A stretch of DNA of 64,000 bases, taken from assembly GCA_910578845.1 (NCBI GenBank), contig CAJTSL010000015.1, positions 1 to 64,000 on the forward strand. Reading direction: 5' to 3'. Made by a program: the position numbers and the translations under genes. Each line of letters opens with the position of its first letter. Within the stretch, counting starts at the first letter, position 1. Origin of the DNA: an uncultured Lachnospiraceae bacterium (lineage in GTDB: Bacteria; Bacillota; Clostridia; Lachnospirales; Lachnospiraceae). Below, piece by piece: positions 62,567-64,000 of this stretch. The notes under the pieces were generated by a model. That model did no database searches, was not told the DNA's origin, and saw only the letters and a program-made list of their open reading frames with translations.

Positions 62567-64000
62567 ATGGCGAAAAAAACAAATACTTTTCTAAATGATA
62601 TCAAAAATTATGATTTAATAAGAGAAATGCTGCATCACATTTATTTATATGGCAATTATTCTAAAGGAGATATTGTTAAGAACAACATTGCCGGCAGTGA
62701 ACGATCTGTTTATGACATGATCAATAGAATTAAGAATTATTTAGATGGCGAATATCTGACAACACATAAACTACCAAATAGAAAACAAGACAAACAGGGA
62801 TATCGCTTTCGATACGACCCATTTCAATGCCCTATAAACTACTTAGCAGATACTTATAGGAACTGTTCCTATGTAGTGGAAGACTTCATATTTTATTTTA
62901 CATTATTACAAGCATTTAAGCCTTATGAGAAACATAATCCGTATAAGCAACATAAGATTGATGCTTATTCCTCAGATGTATCAGAATTAACATTAGAGGG
63001 CAAATACAGCTACGACACTCTCATGAGTAATTTTCACGATATTCTGACGGCTAATGAAGATATTTTACAAATACTGGGCCAAAGCAACGCCAATTCGCCG
63101 GACAATAGCGAAGCTATCTTCACCCCCGCCAAGGCTAGGGATAGGCTAAATGAGTTAGTCGAATGTGGTATCATCATCAAGGAAGAACATACATATGCAT
63201 TAGCTCCCGATCTTCTGGAAAATTATGAAGAATGGTTAGAAAGCATCCTGCTGATGGTACAGTTTTTCTATAACTATAGCGATTTGTGCATACCCGGATA
63301 TTATTTAGCACACACCCTCTCCCAATATTCAATAGTACTTGGAGCCAATGAAAGCCCAAAAATGTTTTTCGAACAAGAGAATCCCGTATTTTTTTATAAG
63401 AATTCAAGTATACAAAATGTAATAGATGACCATACCATGTGGACCATTATCAATGCTATGCACGGCGTTTACCCCATTTCCTTGAACTATAAGAACAAAG
63501 ATAAAGTCGTTCACTCTTACGACGTTTATCCTATAAAGATAATCATCGAACGGCAATATGGCCGTCATTACTTATTTGCATATAACTACGCCTATGAGAA
63601 TTTCATCATGTTCAGAATTGATTCGATAAGCAATATCAGTCCTTCAGAAAACATTGAGAAATCAAAGACATTCCCATTCTTAGAGAGTACGCATGATCTG
63701 GAGAAACAGCTTAACGAAACATATCACAACTATATGAAAAATGTATGGAACACAACTGCTTCCGACACTCTTTATGATATTCTTATCCATTTCTCGTGTG
63801 ATAAAAGCAATTACTCACAGTTACTTAGCAGGGTTTCTGCTACAGGGCGTAACGGCACAATTATACCGATCAACGATACATCTTTTGATTATAAAACAAA
63901 AGTCACAAGTTATATTGAAATGAAACCCTGGATCCGTGGGTTTGGCGAATATGCCATTGTTGACAAAGACGCTTCTCCTGAATTATTCGAAGAAATAAGG
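62567..64000 (+). CDS. WYL-domain transcription regulator (cut by window edge)
   Basis: The reading frame runs from ATG (AAGGAATTGATTAAA upstream) to the window end, at least 478 codons. The N-terminus contains a helix-rich, wHTH-like region with KNNIAGSERSVYDMINRIKNYL, and KLPNRKQDKQGYRF as a wing. In the second half, SYDVYPIKIIIERQYGRHY and FAYNYAYENFIMFRIDSI match the WYL ligand-binding fold, and KPWIRGFGEYAI starts the WCX-like extension. WYL proteins of the BrxR/CapW kind control phage-defence islands and sense nucleic acid or nucleotides. Divergent placement suggests it controls the island beside it. Confidence 0.82.
   Translation, partial: MAKKTNTFLNDIKNYDLIREMLHHIYLYGNYSKGDIVKNNIAGSERSVYDMINRIKNYLDGEYLTTHKLPNRKQDKQGYRFRYDPFQCPINYLADTYRNCSYVVEDFIFYFTLLQAFKPYEKHNPYKQHKIDAYSSDVSELTLEGKYSYDTLMSNFHDILTANEDILQILGQSNANSPDNSEAIFTPAKARDRLNELVECGIIIKEEHTYALAPDLLENYEEWLESILLMVQFFYNYSDLCIPGYYLAHTLSQYSIVLGANESPKMFFEQENPVFFYKNSSIQNVIDDHTMWTIINAMHGVYPISLNYKNKDKVVHSYDVYPIKIIIERQYGRHYLFAYNYAYENFIMFRIDSISNISPSENIEKSKTFPFLESTHDLEKQLNETYHNYMKNVWNTTASDTLYDILIHFSCDKSNYSQLLSRVSATGRNGTIIPINDTSFDYKTKVTSYIEMKPWIRGFGEYAIVDKDASPELFEEIR

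Noticed and set aside
1..64000. CRISPR arrays, tRNA or rRNA genes
   Set aside because: No regularly spaced repeats, cloverleaf-like runs or conserved rRNA segments were noticed on either strand.

Overview
The window looks like a chromosomal segment of a low-to-mid GC Firmicute, most probably a gut Clostridia/Lachnospiraceae species. The evidence is the uvrC–hprK–glucokinase–murB–rapZ–whiA–HPr-like gene order, a type I glutamine synthetase next to DUF1538 and PII-like genes, many carbohydrate-active enzymes, strong AGGAGG ribosome sites, and family-level resemblance of most proteins. No rRNA, tRNA or CRISPR array was seen, and no stretch longer than about 300 bases lacks a gene.

Left part (1–36.5 kb). 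An IS256-family transposase runs off the left edge. A long minus-strand housekeeping and carbon-control block follows: uvrC, hprK, a ROK glucokinase, murB, rapZ, whiA, a Crh-like HPr lacking the catalytic histidine, and a YegS-type lipid kinase. Upstream of it lie a GH43 enzyme, ftsH and, on the plus strand, pyrG. Next come a coiled-coil protein, a GH3 beta-glucosidase, a small acidic protein with a consensus promoter, a MalY-type aminotransferase, a nitrogen-linked trio (glnA, DUF1538 membrane protein, PII-like protein), and a run of metabolic genes (DUF3737, HAD, GNAT, S66 peptidase, GH28). A four-gene signalling cassette ends this part: a lipoprotein sugar-binding protein, a hybrid histidine kinase, an AgrC-like kinase and a LytTR regulator.

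Middle (36.8–44.6 kb). An AT-rich ABC exporter gene is followed by a decayed partner. Then come a MATE exporter, an esterase, Bcp peroxiredoxin, an SRAP (HMCES-like) protein with a TTG start, an orphan HipA-like N-terminal fragment, and an FtsW/RodA-like membrane protein that appears to carry an in-frame palindromic insertion.

Right part (44.5–64 kb). This is a large probable defence island. Divergent from a WYL-domain regulator is a minus-strand series: VWA protein, PP2C phosphatase and Ser/Thr kinase (a TerY-P-like triad), a UPF1-like SF1 helicase, a 736-residue protein with a HEPN RX4H motif, a coiled-coil McrB-like AAA ATPase, a 1253-residue DUF2357-like protein, a MYG1-like hydrolase, a DEDDh exonuclease and a NERD nuclease-like protein. 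Three promoters inside the island share an identical box (T-tract, GCAGG, T-tract) about 23–24 bp upstream of a TATGAT -10 element. This ties the three transcription units together as one regulated system. The layout resembles the McrBC-derived coiled-coil nuclease tandem (CoCoNuT) class of type IV-restriction relatives, but subtype and novelty need profile searches. A dispersed palindromic repeat family, with three clear copies plus one probable copy, lies in several intergenic gaps, including the leader of the McrB-like gene.
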